Below, piece after piece: positions 47,807-57,557 of a DNA stretch of 64,000 nt; the first letter of the stretch is position 1, and every line of letters begins with the position of its first letter. The notes beneath the pieces are model-generated. The model worked only from the letters and a program-made list of their open reading frames with translations, was not told where the DNA came from and did not search any database. The translations under genes and the position numbers were made by a program. This DNA is from a bacterium (GTDB lineage Bacteria; SZUA-182; DTGQ01), in NCBI GenBank assembly GCA_040755755.1, contig JBFLZW010000069.1:1-64000 (forward strand), read 5' to 3'.

Positions 47807-49756
47807 ATGAAAAAGGTATTAGTCTTCAATGTGGTTTTAGGAATCGCAGGAATAATGTCCGTGGCCATTCTGGCAGTTTCCGTCCTGCAATCCGGGGCAG
47901 CCCGGCCCCCCGTCGGTGACCTGAATGGAGATGGAGTATTGACTCCGCAGGACGCACTTTTGGTCTTTAACTGCTATCTTGGAAGAGTTTCCTGTTCTGC
48001 TCAGGCGGACATAAACCAGGATGGCAGTGTCACTCCCGAAGATGCCCTGTGTTTGTTCAAGAAGTACTTAGGGCAACCATCCTGCCTGGATGGAGGAGGA
48101 ACACCAGGAGGGAACGGGAAGGCTAAAGTTGATGACTGGCAGGAAGAGTGGACATCAAACAGCTCTGGGGGGGGATACACTCCTTTCTTTCCTGCCATGT
48201 ATGGCATCGCTGCCGGTGGAGCAATGGCTTCTTCTTCCTCCATCGGCCTTTCAACGGGTGGAGCAAAGGATATCAACAACTTCCGTTCGAATATCAAAAA
48301 CGGCTATCTTCCCATTCCTAGCGATGTGACCTATGAAGGGCTGTTCTATGACTATTATTTCGACACTGGCCAGCAGGGTGAGTGCCAGAAGCTTTTTTGC
48401 CCTTCCTACAGCATGGCTGTCTCCCGGGATATCTTTTCTGAAAAGGAAGACTATTACCTGTCGGTTGGATTGAATTCGGGCATCGAGGCGGGTGATTTTC
48501 AGAGGAAGAAATTGAACCTGGTTATTGTTCTGGACATTTCAGGCTCGATGGGGTCGTCTTTTGACTCCTACTATTATGACCGGTTTGGCGTCTGGCATGA
48601 AATCAAGGAAAGTGAGAGCGTCGGGAAGAGCAAGATCCGGGTTGCTACCGAATCCATTGCTGCCCTTATTGATCATCTCAAGGATGATGACCGCTTCGGT
48701 ATGGTTTGCTTTGACGATCGGGCTTATTTGTCCAAGCCATTGAGACTGGTTGGAGAAACGGACATGCAGGCCATCAAGGATCACGTTATGGAGCTTACCA
48801 GCCGTGGGGGGACGAATATGTCTGCCGGGATGAAAAAAGGGACTGAGCTTTTTAATGAATATCTGGACATAGATCACTCCCAATATGAAAACAGGATCAT
48901 TTTTTTGACTGATGCCATGCCAAACACGGAGGACACCAGCGAAACAGGGCTCCTCGGTATGGCTAAAAAGAATGCCAATAACAAGGTATACAGCACCTTT
49001 ATCGGCATCGGAGTCGATTTTAACACCGAGCTGGTGGAATATATAACCAAGGTGCGAGGCGCCAATTACTATTCCGTTCATTCCTCGGCTCAATTCAAGG
49101 AGCAGATGGATGAGAACTTCGATTATATGGTTACACCTCTGGTCTTCAATCTGGAGCTGCGCCTTGAGGCGTCAGGCTATGAGATTGCCAAGGTGTACGG
49201 GTCTCCTGAAGCCAACGAGGCAACCGGCGAGATCATGAAAGTCAATACCCTGTTTCCATCCAGCAAAACAGAAGAAGGAACCAGGGGCGGTGTCGTCCTG
49301 CTGAAACTCAAAAAGATAGCGAACGATGCCGGGATAAAGTTGACAGTATCGTATGAGGACAGAGAAGGAAAGACTGACCGTGTGAGCGAAGAGATAGTTT
49401 TTGGCAGTCAGGAGCAGGAATTTTTTGCCAACACGGGAGTGAGAAAGGCTGTCCTGCTTTCCAGCTATGCGGATCTGCTGAAAAACTGGATTATCGATGA
49501 GCGCAAAAGCAAGGCCCGCCATGAGCCGGTTGTACCTGCGGTTACCTATGAAAAGGGCATCGTCATTCCTATCCCCTGTCCCTGTCCAACCCTGCTGGGT
49601 GAATGGGAGCGCCAGTCGGTCAATCTCACGGTTTCCAGGGAATACAAGCAATTGTTCAAGGAATTTGCCGAACACTTTAAAGATGAAATGAAGGCCATCG
49701 GTGACGAGACCTTGCAGCAGGAAGTTGATGTGCTGGAGAAATTGAGCTTGTATTAA
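47807..49756 (+). CDS. Secreted von Willebrand factor A protein with dockerin-like repeats
   Basis: 649 residues; ribosome site CAGGAGGGGG. Signal peptide at 1-32. Two calcium-loop units at about 38-90 (GDLNGDGVLTPQDALLVFN and ADINQDGSVTPEDALCLFK) form a type I dockerin-like module at the N-terminus. A Gly/Ser linker follows. The VWA domain from about 235 has the metal site DISGSMGSS and the partner Thr and Asp in SRGGTNMSAG and FLTDAMPNTED. The C-terminal 250 residues match the usual beta/helical extension of such proteins. The role is probably protein binding at the cell surface; no cellulosome genes are nearby. Confidence 0.9.
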   Translation: MKKVLVFNVVLGIAGIMSVAILAVSVLQSGAARPPVGDLNGDGVLTPQDALLVFNCYLGRVSCSAQADINQDGSVTPEDALCLFKKYLGQPSCLDGGGTPGGNGKAKVDDWQEEWTSNSSGGGYTPFFPAMYGIAAGGAMASSSSIGLSTGGAKDINNFRSNIKNGYLPIPSDVTYEGLFYDYYFDTGQQGECQKLFCPSYSMAVSRDIFSEKEDYYLSVGLNSGIEAGDFQRKKLNLVIVLDISGSMGSSFDSYYYDRFGVWHEIKESESVGKSKIRVATESIAALIDHLKDDDRFGMVCFDDRAYLSKPLRLVGETDMQAIKDHVMELTSRGGTNMSAGMKKGTELFNEYLDIDHSQYENRIIFLTDAMPNTEDTSETGLLGMAKKNANNKVYSTFIGIGVDFNTELVEYITKVRGANYYSVHSSAQFKEQMDENFDYMVTPLVFNLELRLEASGYEIAKVYGSPEANEATGEIMKVNTLFPSSKTEEGTRGGVVLLKLKKIANDAGIKLTVSYEDREGKTDRVSEEIVFGSQEQEFFANTGVRKAVLLSSYADLLKNWIIDERKSKARHEPVVPAVTYEKGIVIPIPCPCPTLLGEWERQSVNLTVSREYKQLFKEFAEHFKDEMKAIGDETLQQEVDVLEKLSLY

Positions 49757-49913
49757 CGGCCTGTCCGCTTGAGGCTGGGTAGGATTGACGATGAAACCGC
49801 GTGCGGTACCTGGTGGACCCGTTTTGCCCGGGTAGCCTTGATTCCTCTTTGATGAAATAATGCCTTAACCGCTCATTGGCATGGCCCCAACGGTTCGGAC
49901 CAATGATGACCAC

Positions 49914-49946
49914 ATCCCGGATCGATGCCGCACATCGATCCGGGAT
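49914..49946. terminator. Hairpin between convergent genes
   Basis: ATCCCGGATCGATG and CATCGATCCGGGAT form a perfect 14-bp stem around CCGCA, followed by CGACTATTTT on the plus strand; lies between the VWA gene and the convergent coiled-coil gene. Confidence 0.6.
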
Positions 49947-49949
49947 CGA

Positions 49950-50255
49950 CTATTTTAACAGTGAAAGTACAGTTACAATTACTCCTGTATAAGCAATCAA
50001 AAGACCGGCAACCCAACCGACCACCCATTTGATAACACCAGATTTTACCTGTTCTATCTCCTTCGTAAGCCTCAACTCCGTCTCTTTGATTTCTTTGGTC
50101 AGTTTAAGCTCTGTTTCTCGAAGATCACCTTTCGTCGCTAATTCCAGCTTATGGTCATTTATCAAGGTCTCGATGTCTTTTACTATAGTCTGAGCTTCTT
50201 CTTTAGTGTAAGTCTTTGAGAAAATATTGAATAATTCCATTACCTCTACGCTCAT
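49950..50255 (-). CDS. Small coiled-coil protein with C-terminal membrane anchor
   Basis: 101 residues and a clear paralogue of the product of 25438-25959: both have the head pattern EAQ(T/L)(I/V)VKDI near residue 20, the coil segment ETELKLTKEI, and the end IKWVVGWVAGLLIAYTG, one membrane span. This copy has only two or three 11-residue coil units, so the larger one grew by unit duplication. Function unknown. Confidence 0.8.
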   Translation of the reverse strand: MSVEVMELFNIFSKTYTKEEAQTIVKDIETLINDHKLELATKGDLRETELKLTKEIKETELRLTKEIEQVKSGVIKWVVGWVAGLLIAYTGVIVTVLSLLK

Positions 50256-50375
50256 CTTGTAGCCGCCTTTGCTTCTTCAGTTTCACCCCTGATAAATCTA
50301 TCGATAGTAAGATAATAGATATTAGTGTATATTGTCAAACAAATAATTCACCAATAATTCACCATTGTGATTTCC

Positions 50376-52541
50376 TTAATAAGACCACCAGGGGGTTACA
50401 TCCAGGAGGAATTGCTGGGTCACACATCCGCCCAGGCTGTCATAGCCGGTGATCTGAACCAGATACTGGCCGGGGTACTGGGTCTGGATAGTAAAGACTC
50501 CATCATTGCTGACTGCCCCGATGTTACAGGAATAGAATATCTTCTGATCATCGGGATCGAACATTTTCAGCTCAGACAGGGTGAAAAGCTCTCCTGCCCG
50601 GCATTGCTGAGGCGATTGGATTTGTTCAACGACGATTGGAGGATGGTTTAACCATGTCCCCCTGTTAATGCAGAAGAGATTGAATGAGCTCACGGCAGCC
50701 ATTCCCCGGGAATCACGGACTGTGACGACGCACTGAAAAGAGCCTTCAAACTGGGGAGTAAAAGCGATAACCCCCCGGAAAGGATCGATGATGCTTTCCA
50801 TCCACGGGCCATATTGATACGAAGGAAGTCCATTCAGGGTAGCCGAATAGGTCAGAATGTCACCCGGATCCGAATCCGTGGCCGTTATGGTATAGACATT
50901 GGTAATGACCTGATCATCGGACATCGACAATCCCCCCATAATAATATCCCGCTGACTGGGAACTTGGCCTACCTCAAAGCACTGATCAGAAAGCTGCTCA
51001 ATTTTTGGAGGGTTATTGGTCACCGGATAATTGACCACCGAAACGGGGAAGGTTTCCACATCGGAAAGCCTCCCGTCGGATACCTCACAGGTGACGATAA
51101 GCTCTTCCAGTACCTGCCCCTGCATCCGCAGAACAATGACATTGGGCAGGTACGAAAAGCCGCTGTTAATCAGCGCATACTGGAGATTCCTGAAATGCTC
51201 CTCTCCGGAAATCCACTGAGTTATGGGCACATTCCACTTGGGGATAGCGGTAATGCCAAAGTAAGTGCGCAAATATTGGGCATAATTTGGTATAGGTATC
51301 GCGTTGCCGGTAGCAGGATCCTGGTAAATCAACGGGATCCTGCTGTACAGGTAGGGAGCTTCCACCCCCTGAGCTCCCGGCCCGCCGACCGTAAGCCTGA
51401 AGCTGAGGGCATCTCCCTTCCTGCCGTTGACAAACCTCCTGTTGCCTTCCGAGTCGATGGCGTAGAGCAGGTTTTCATCTTTGTAATTGGTGAATACATC
51501 AGAGGGGACATCCATCATGGTGGGTACTCTCGTTACCGGGTCTCTCGGTTTATCATAACAGAGCGCTTTTCCGTTCGGATCAAGGCACCATGTGCCAAGG
51601 TCCGGATCTTCGGCAAAAATGAGCCTGCTGCTGTATTGGCCGGTCTGGTCAAACAGGAGGGCGTAGAGCGGGCCGATCCGGAACAGGTAGGGGGCGCGGT
51701 TTTTATAGGGAGATTTTTTGAAAAAGATAATGTCATCCAACCGATACTGGTTGCCCCTTACCTGAATAGCCGTGATCTCCTTGAGGTTCTCACCGGTGGC
51801 CTTGAAGACAGCCTGCCTGATATCGATATTGACTGCATGCCAGGTTCCATCCTGAAACTGCCTGCCGAGATAAACCCAGATGGCCGGATTGACCTCCAGA
51901 TTGACGCTGTTCGGGTCAAGAGAGTCGATCCCTGTTCTGCCGCTTCCGTTGAGAGCCTCCCGGGGGAATAAGACAAGTTGAAAAGCATGGTTTGCCCCGG
52001 CGTTTTGACCGGTAAGATAGGTTTTTTCCGTAGTTCCGATGACCACAAAACTGAAGGTATCGAAATTTTCTATGGCCAGAGGAGCACGGATCTTAAAGCT
52101 CAAATCAGCGTTGTCAGCGCTTATGGGGACCAGGGAATTCCCGTTCGGGTAAACGGCGGCTTTGGTTATCGTATACGGCATGTATTGGGAGCTGAAGGGT
52201 AAAAAGATGGATGCCGGACGGTAAACATCGAGCACTCTGCTGCCTTCCTGAAAATCCACCACTCCATTAACTGTCCCGTAACCGGCTGACCCTCCATAGA
52301 CAGGATAGGCTGGCTCTCCCAGTTGCCAGCCATGATTCAACGGGCTATCCCAGTATTCAAAGTTATCCAGCAGAATATCTCCATTGGCAGTCATGAGGGC
52401 ATTTCCGGTCATCATCATCTGCATATCCATGAGCGGCAACTCGGTGGAGCGGGCTGCTGGCGTATGCCAGAACATGAGCACTGCGATCGATCCAAAAAGA
52501 GCAGGTTTAAAAAATGAGCAGATATACTTCCCTTTGATCAT
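50376..52541 (-). CDS. Large secreted protein with Ig-like C-terminal domains
   Basis: 721 residues. A signal peptide spans about residues 1-32. The N-terminal 250 residues (ILLDNFEYWDSPLNHGW, VLDVYRPASIFLP) are a beta-sandwich-like domain seen in other secreted proteins that I cannot name. The middle part is unrecognised. From about 520 two or three immunoglobulin/cadherin-like units appear (YTITATDSDPGDILTYSATLNG, GVIAFTPQFEGSFQCVVTVRDSRG, LYNIG-type tail), as in putative Ig (He_PIG) domains. Surface or extracellular; no catalytic motif. Confidence 0.78.
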   Translation of the reverse strand: MIKGKYICSFFKPALFGSIAVLMFWHTPAARSTELPLMDMQMMMTGNALMTANGDILLDNFEYWDSPLNHGWQLGEPAYPVYGGSAGYGTVNGVVDFQEGSRVLDVYRPASIFLPFSSQYMPYTITKAAVYPNGNSLVPISADNADLSFKIRAPLAIENFDTFSFVVIGTTEKTYLTGQNAGANHAFQLVLFPREALNGSGRTGIDSLDPNSVNLEVNPAIWVYLGRQFQDGTWHAVNIDIRQAVFKATGENLKEITAIQVRGNQYRLDDIIFFKKSPYKNRAPYLFRIGPLYALLFDQTGQYSSRLIFAEDPDLGTWCLDPNGKALCYDKPRDPVTRVPTMMDVPSDVFTNYKDENLLYAIDSEGNRRFVNGRKGDALSFRLTVGGPGAQGVEAPYLYSRIPLIYQDPATGNAIPIPNYAQYLRTYFGITAIPKWNVPITQWISGEEHFRNLQYALINSGFSYLPNVIVLRMQGQVLEELIVTCEVSDGRLSDVETFPVSVVNYPVTNNPPKIEQLSDQCFEVGQVPSQRDIIMGGLSMSDDQVITNVYTITATDSDPGDILTYSATLNGLPSYQYGPWMESIIDPFRGVIAFTPQFEGSFQCVVTVRDSRGMAAVSSFNLFCINRGTWLNHPPIVVEQIQSPQQCRAGELFTLSELKMFDPDDQKIFYSCNIGAVSNDGVFTIQTQYPGQYLVQITGYDSLGGCVTQQFLLDVTPWWSY

Positions 52542-52843
52542 GTGTGGAAATGCCCCCTCCCGAAAAAGTGTTCAGTAATTTACTGCATGAACGCAGCTCA
52601 ATAGCCAGACACAAGCAGGAAAAACAAGTATCCACGAACCTGATCTTCCGGATCCCAGCTCCTATATCAAATTCTCTTGAGCTCAAGAATATTGCAATTG
52701 AAATGCCGATCGGGAGAACAAGAGCCAATCTCCACAAATTGGTTCTGACATCGATTTCCTTCTTGATAATTTATCGCCGACCCAATAAAATATTACTATA
52801 AGAATAAACACTGACAGGTTTTCCTGTTTATTAAGGCTTTTGA

Positions 52844-53329
52844 ATGCAGTCACCAAGGGAATTATATTCAGAATTCACCATTACAGACCAATCCGACCGC
52901 CGTTTGCGCCTGGAACGGCGGGTATGTCCTACTCCCGCCATGAGTAGATATAGTATCTTGTCAGGGCAGAGGGAGGGAAAACGGCGAATAAACGATCCTT
53001 CTCAAGTTTATGTGGATCGATACAGTCACAGGCTTCTTTTGGTCATCTGTCTGGTCCTGCTTCTGTGCATTCTCGATGGGTACTTCACCCTGTTCAACGT
53101 CTTCTGCCTGGACATCCCGGAATTCAACCCGATTATGGCTTACCTGCTGAACAGGGGTGTCTCCTGGTTCTTTCTGGTAAAATACTGGCTGACCAGCCTG
53201 GGGTTGATCTTCCTCTGCGTGCGGATTAATTTCAGGTTTACGAGGCTGACGCTTATGGCCATCTTTGGTCTGTACCTTTTGGTGCTCTGCTCTCATCTCT
53301 ATATTTTTTCCTCCCTGGCATCCCTCTGA
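52844..53329 (+). CDS. DUF5658 membrane protein
   Basis: 161 residues. The first 70 are hydrophilic and charged. Three membrane spans follow, with the family pattern DGYFTLFNVF...EFNPIMAYLLNRG...FFLVKYWLTSLG. The ribosome site AAGG is weak. Function unknown. It precedes the nitrogen cluster but is separated from it by 420 bp of regulatory DNA. Confidence 0.8.
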   Translation: MQSPRELYSEFTITDQSDRRLRLERRVCPTPAMSRYSILSGQREGKRRINDPSQVYVDRYSHRLLLVICLVLLLCILDGYFTLFNVFCLDIPEFNPIMAYLLNRGVSWFFLVKYWLTSLGLIFLCVRINFRFTRLTLMAIFGLYLLVLCSHLYIFSSLASL

Positions 53330-53383
53330 TCGAAGAAAGGCACTTCGTGCCTTTACCTCATTATTCCAACCTTGAACAAATTC

Positions 53384-53412
53384 TGGCAATGATGACTGCT
53401 AATTGGCAGATG
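53384..53412. promoter_or_regulatory. Upstream near-palindrome CTGCTAATTGGCAG, copy A
   Basis: TGGCA-N-CTGCTAATTGGCAGATG; core at 53396-53409. Copies B and C share the core exactly. Confidence 0.6.
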
Positions 53413-53488
53413 CTCCAATGTCAGGAATGGCAAGAGCAGGATATTCCCCAGGCAGCTTATTAGATCCAATTGGATTTTGCCTGAATTT

Positions 53489-53517
53489 TGGCAGAGGTGT
53501 CTGCTAATTGGCAGATG
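53489..53517. promoter_or_regulatory. Upstream near-palindrome CTGCTAATTGGCAG, copy B
   Basis: Core at 53501-53514, exactly 112 nt before the -24 element of the first glnK promoter. The same distance (111 nt) is kept at the second glnK. Likely an activator binding site. Confidence 0.65.
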
Positions 53518-53626
53518 TTTTGACGATAAAAATGATGGGGGAGAAACCTCTTTTAACCCACCTATTGGCAAGAAAAACAAATAGTTAACTCACTTCTTCA
53601 CGATTCGTTTTTTTAAAAGATTAATC

Positions 53627-53642
53627 AGGCATGCTACTTGCT
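53627..53642 (+). promoter_or_regulatory. Sigma-54 promoter of glnK copy 1
   Basis: AGGCAT-N5-TTGCT, with GG and GC at the correct -24/-12 spacing; 106 nt before the start codon. The sequence just downstream (ACAGTAAAGGGAAAGAAAT) matches that after the second glnK promoter. Confidence 0.7.
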
Positions 53643-53682
53643 GCTAACATACAGTAAAGGGAAAGAAATATAATATTTATAA

Positions 53683-54087
<405 letters not shown>

Positions 54088-54157
54088 GATAATAGTATAC
54101 CGAGTTAGTAAAGAATTAAAGAATTAAAATAGAGCTATGCACCAAGGGAGGATTATT

Positions 54158-56038
54158 ATGTCAAAGAACTATGAAAAAATATATTCACCGGAAATTAAAC
54201 CGACACTTGGGCTCCTCGGAGCCACGGTAAACGCCATGGCTTTGATTGCGCCGGGGGCATTCTTATGGATTACCTATCAGTTACAGGCTGCTGCAACAGC
54301 ACCGAATGGGGCTTCGGTCGCCTCTGATATCTGGGCAGGGATTGTTTTGGCGCTGGTTGTGGCCTTTCTCACCGCTTTGTCTTACGCCCAACTCGCCAGG
54401 TTGTATCCGGAAGCGGGTTTTGCAAGCTGCTGCTATTTTGCGGAGAAGGCCTTTATGGATCGCAATGGAAGCAAGCATTCTGCGCCGGTTTCCCTGTCCC
54501 GTGTTGCCAAGCTCCTGACAGCATGGTCAGCCCATCTTTTCTACTGGGTTTATCCGGGGGTCATGGTAGCTTTCATGGCTATTTTGATTGGTTATATCTA
54601 TACTCAGTTCACGGGTGCCACCCTGTCCATTACGGCCTTGACCGTGATAGCGACGGCATTCGCCATTGCGATCGGATATATCGGCTATCGCGGTGTTTCC
54701 GGATCGACTGCCACGGCACTCTGGATCAACATCATCCAGCTTACCGCCCTGGTCATTTTCTCCGCTCTGGCAATATATTACCGGATTACCAATCCCCAGA
54801 GCGCAACCCAGTGGGCTTTTACCGGGGCCTGGGATGTTATGCGTCCGCATTCGCTGCAAGGAGTGCTGATTCAATCCACGCTGGCAATTTTAATTCTGGT
54901 TGGATTTGAAAGCTGTACCGCCCTGGCTGCGGAAACAAAAAACCCGGAAACAAATATCCCAAAGGCTATCATACTTTCTTTGGTCATTCAGGGAATTTTC
55001 GCTTATCTTCTCCAGTACTTTGCGGCAGGCAGCATGATCAGTGAAAAACTGACCGCTGCTGTCGGAGGCACAACAGTAACCGGTATGGCTGCGGCGGCTG
55101 CGTCGAGCGCACCGATCGGCGATCTTGTTAAACTGATCGGTGATCATGTGCTTCCTGGTTTGGGGTTTGGTTTGATGATAACCATGGCCATTACCGTGGC
55201 CATCGCCATCGTCGGTACCACCTTGAGCTGCATGAATACGGCCGTGCGTGTCACCTGCGGTATGGCTGAAACCCGTGAACTGCCGGAGATGATGGGTTTC
55301 CTGCACGGCAAATTCAGCACGCCTCATGTTGCACTCTGGATACTGGTTGCAGTCTCGTCGATAATTGCGGCAATTGGAGTCAGGTCTGTGGTTGGCTTAA
55401 CGGGAATTACACTGGCTTCAAACTTCGGGACCTTCATCCTGTACGGCCTGACCTGCATCTGGACAACCGTCGCCTTTAAAAACCGCAAGGACTTCAGCTT
55501 TATCAAACATGGGATAATTCCCTTCCTCGGCCTTATTGCCAACATCGTTATGGTGGTGTCGATCCTTTACCTCTACACCATCGGAAATGCCGATGCGCAG
55601 GCCGAGGCAAAGATTTGCTTCATCATTGCAGGTGCCTGGGCTGTGGTGAGCCTCCTTTACGTTGCCCTGACCAGTGTCCAGAAATCCTATCGCGTACGGC
55701 TGGTGACCTGCCTGATCCGTCCCGAACAGCTTGGCGACGTTGTCTCGGCTTTGAGACGGGAAAATCTGGTTATGGGTATGACCGTCATAGATGTGCGCGG
55801 TTTTGGACGTCAGCGCGGTGAGAATGATGACGGTTCACCAGTGGAGGAAGAGACTATTCGTTTCCTGCCCAAATTGAAACTGGAAATCATCGTGAAAGAC
55901 TGGGATGTCGATCGGGCGATGACAGTTATCAGCGATGCAGCGCGTACCGGAAATATCGGCGATGGAAAAATAATTGTACTCGAAGCGGCATCTGCCATGC
56001 GTATCCGTACCGGAGAAAAGGGAGTTTACGCAATGTGA
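54158..56038 (+). CDS. APC-family amino-acid permease with fused C-terminal P-II domain
   Basis: 626 residues from ATG 54158 (GGGAGG upstream). Residues about 10-505 have the layout of an APC-superfamily permease: GLLGATVNAMALIAPGAFLW in the first unwound helix, ARLYPEAGFASCCYF, and ESCTALAAETKNPETNIPKA, with about 12 membrane spans. Residues about 512-626 are a complete P-II domain: LVTCLIRPEQLGDVVSAL, GFGRQRGEN (the 2-oxoglutarate-binding Gln kept), [11 protein letters not shown] and RIRTGEKG. The T-loop is shortened and reads VEEETIRF where the uridylylated Tyr should be, so it is not a target of GlnD. It probably controls the transporter directly. Confidence 0.9.
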   Translation: MSKNYEKIYSPEIKPTLGLLGATVNAMALIAPGAFLWITYQLQAAATAPNGASVASDIWAGIVLALVVAFLTALSYAQLARLYPEAGFASCCYFAEKAFMDRNGSKHSAPVSLSRVAKLLTAWSAHLFYWVYPGVMVAFMAILIGYIYTQFTGATLSITALTVIATAFAIAIGYIGYRGVSGSTATALWINIIQLTALVIFSALAIYYRITNPQSATQWAFTGAWDVMRPHSLQGVLIQSTLAILILVGFESCTALAAETKNPETNIPKAIILSLVIQGIFAYLLQYFAAGSMISEKLTAAVGGTTVTGMAAAAASSAPIGDLVKLIGDHVLPGLGFGLMITMAITVAIAIVGTTLSCMNTAVRVTCGMAETRELPEMMGFLHGKFSTPHVALWILVAVSSIIAAIGVRSVVGLTGITLASNFGTFILYGLTCIWTTVAFKNRKDFSFIKHGIIPFLGLIANIVMVVSILYLYTIGNADAQAEAKICFIIAGAWAVVSLLYVALTSVQKSYRVRLVTCLIRPEQLGDVVSALRRENLVMGMTVIDVRGFGRQRGENDDGSPVEEETIRFLPKLKLEIIVKDWDVDRAMTVISDAARTGNIGDGKIIVLEAASAMRIRTGEKGVYAM

Positions 56039-56044
56039 TAAAAA

Positions 56045-56125
56045 CAGTGGCCAGTGGTCAGTGATCAGTGATCAGTTATCAGTTACCAATTAAGAGGAGT
56101 CACGAGTCAGAGTCAGAATTCAGGA
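56045..56125. repeat. Dispersed microrepeats (CAGTGGCCAGTGG and GAGTCAGAATTCAG)
   Basis: A long copy of the CACTGGCCACTG family (56045-56086) is followed by GAGTCACGAGTCAGAGTCAGAATTC, a scrap of the CTGACTCC family. Sits between the permease fusion and the third P-II gene. Confidence 0.65.
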
Positions 56126-56183
56126 AGCAAAGCCGCTATCCTGAATTCTGGCCGGGCTTTTACATTCCGTAAGGAGGTCATCC

Positions 56184-56522
56184 GTGAAAAAATTGGAAAT
56201 TATTATTCGCCCAGGGAAAATTGAAGCGGTACGCAAGGCGATGGAAGTGGCAGGGTGTGTCGGTGTTACCATATCGCAAGCGGAAGGTCATGGGAACCAG
56301 AAGGGTCTGACGAAGGAGAGACAGGGCAGCAGCTACCGCATGGAAATGGTTCCCAAGGTCCGCCTGGAGGCTGTTGTTCCCGACAACCGTGTCGAGCCGA
56401 TCGTCGAAGCGATTATCAGGGAAGCCAAGACAGGCCAGCCCGGTGATGGGAAAATATTTATCTTCGATGTCATGGATGTCGTCCGCATCCGCACGGGAGA
56501 AAGAGGAGAAAAGGCGATCTAG
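56184..56522 (+). CDS. Divergent P-II family protein
   Basis: 112 residues, about 40 percent like its GlnK neighbours by eye. Keeps the Gln of the T-loop base (GNQKG), a Tyr near the loop tip (GSSYRMEMVPK), GQPGDGKIFIF and RIRTGERGEKAI. Ribosome site AAGGAGG. Third P-II gene of the cluster; its partner is unknown, with the upstream permease fusion the nearest candidate. Confidence 0.92.
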   Translation: MKKLEIIIRPGKIEAVRKAMEVAGCVGVTISQAEGHGNQKGLTKERQGSSYRMEMVPKVRLEAVVPDNRVEPIVEAIIREAKTGQPGDGKIFIFDVMDVVRIRTGERGEKAI

Positions 56523-56558
56523 GCAGGCGGCCGGCTCAGCCTGGAGCGCTACCATGAA

Positions 56559-56597
56559 CCTGTCCCAAAATCCCGGCATCTTCAGTTTTGGGATAGG
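56559..56597. terminator. Hairpin between convergent genes
   Basis: CCTGTCCCAAAA and TTTTGGGATAGG pair over 12 bp (one G-U) around a 15-base loop, between the third P-II gene and the convergent zinc-ribbon gene. Confidence 0.6.
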
Positions 56598-56635
56598 CTC
56601 ATGGGAACCGGGCCGGAGAATCCACTGCATAATGG

Positions 56636-57291
56636 TCATTTCTTGGGACGGTTTCGGTTGCGCGATTGTTTTGCCATACGTTTTCTCGATTCAACCTTAC
56701 TGTCGTGTTTCCTGGTTTTTCCCTGCTTTGATGAAGGATTAACATCGAGAATGCGCATTGAAGCCGCCGCACCTCTCCTCCTCCTGCCGGGAAAAGTATT
56801 GAGCCCCAAAAGTCTGCCATACTCATCATAGATATAAACAGCCGTCTCACCATTCCAGGTTTTGAAGAAATCTTTAATCCCACCCCCACCACTGTAGGCA
56901 TCAGACAGGCCCACTACCTCCTGGAACCTATACCCACTTGATACACCGGATATCAGCAGGTCTTCGTCTATAATCACCGTTGGGCATTTTGTACAAAAAA
57001 ACCGGCTGGAGCATGCATTATACGAAGAGCGGTTTGGGTAGTATAAATAAAATTGCCGTAATGCCGCTCTGTCGGGGCGTGACATCGTGGACACCTCTCT
57101 GGGTCAGTAACCGACTTCAATGAGTATCCATGTTCGACATGGCCATGATATGCAGTGAAACCGGACCGCTTATCAATTTCACTAAAAAGCTTTTGTTTTT
57201 CATGGGGATTTAAGACATCCGTGTTGAATGATAAAAGTCTACCACCCGTTTCCTCAATATTGTTATTCTTCTTTGGCTTCCAGAAAGCCAT
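56636..57291 (-). pseudogene. Zinc-ribbon protein split at a T7 run (frameshift or slippage)
   Basis: The upstream frame (ATG 57291, MAFWKPKKN) ends 105 codons later. It carries CPRCHAPTERHYG and reaches APAGFF. In the -1 frame it continues FFCTKCPTVIIDEDLLISG to a basic tail (KQSRNRNRPKK) at 56636. Together the CPRC and CTKC pairs make a zinc ribbon of about 218 residues. The junction is TTTTTTT read as T-TTT-TTT, a classic -1 slippery heptamer, so the gene may be broken, mis-sequenced, or translated by programmed slippage. Family not recognised. Lies inside the P-II cluster but on the opposite strand. Confidence 0.6.
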
Positions 57292-57404
57292 TTTCTTTCT
57301 CCCTTAAAAATAACCATTGTTAAAATTCATATATTACAAGCAGTTTACCTCAAATATCCGGTGAATACAAGAGGTGCAAAACTCTTCTTTGTTTGCCTCA
57401 ATCC

Positions 57405-57433
57405 TGGCAGTAGTGTCTGCTAATTGGCAGGCA
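57405..57433. promoter_or_regulatory. Upstream near-palindrome CTGCTAATTGGCAG, copy C
   Basis: Core at 57417-57430, 111 nt before the -24 element of the second glnK promoter, matching copy B. Confidence 0.65.
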
Positions 57434-57541
57434 CTCTAAAGGTGACCATACCCGGAGCAAAATGTCCAGCGAGCAGTTTAGTAATAACAAAAACAAATTG
57501 TTATCCAGCTATTCTTTCGGACATTTTCCTTTTTTCAACCC

Positions 57542-57557
57542 TGGCACACCCCTTGCA
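57542..57557 (+). promoter_or_regulatory. Sigma-54 promoter of glnK copy 2 - amt
   Basis: TGGCAC-N5-TTGCA, an exact match to the -24/-12 consensus, 107 nt before the start codon. Confidence 0.9.

Noticed and set aside
50814-51971. A 385-codon plus-strand open frame
   Set aside because: Opposite the secreted Ig-like gene, which has a signal peptide and recognisable domains; the antisense product has none.
53384-53400. TGGCA-N-TGCT considered as a sigma-54 promoter
   Set aside because: GG to GC spacing is one base too long in all three copies; the true -24/-12 elements lie downstream.
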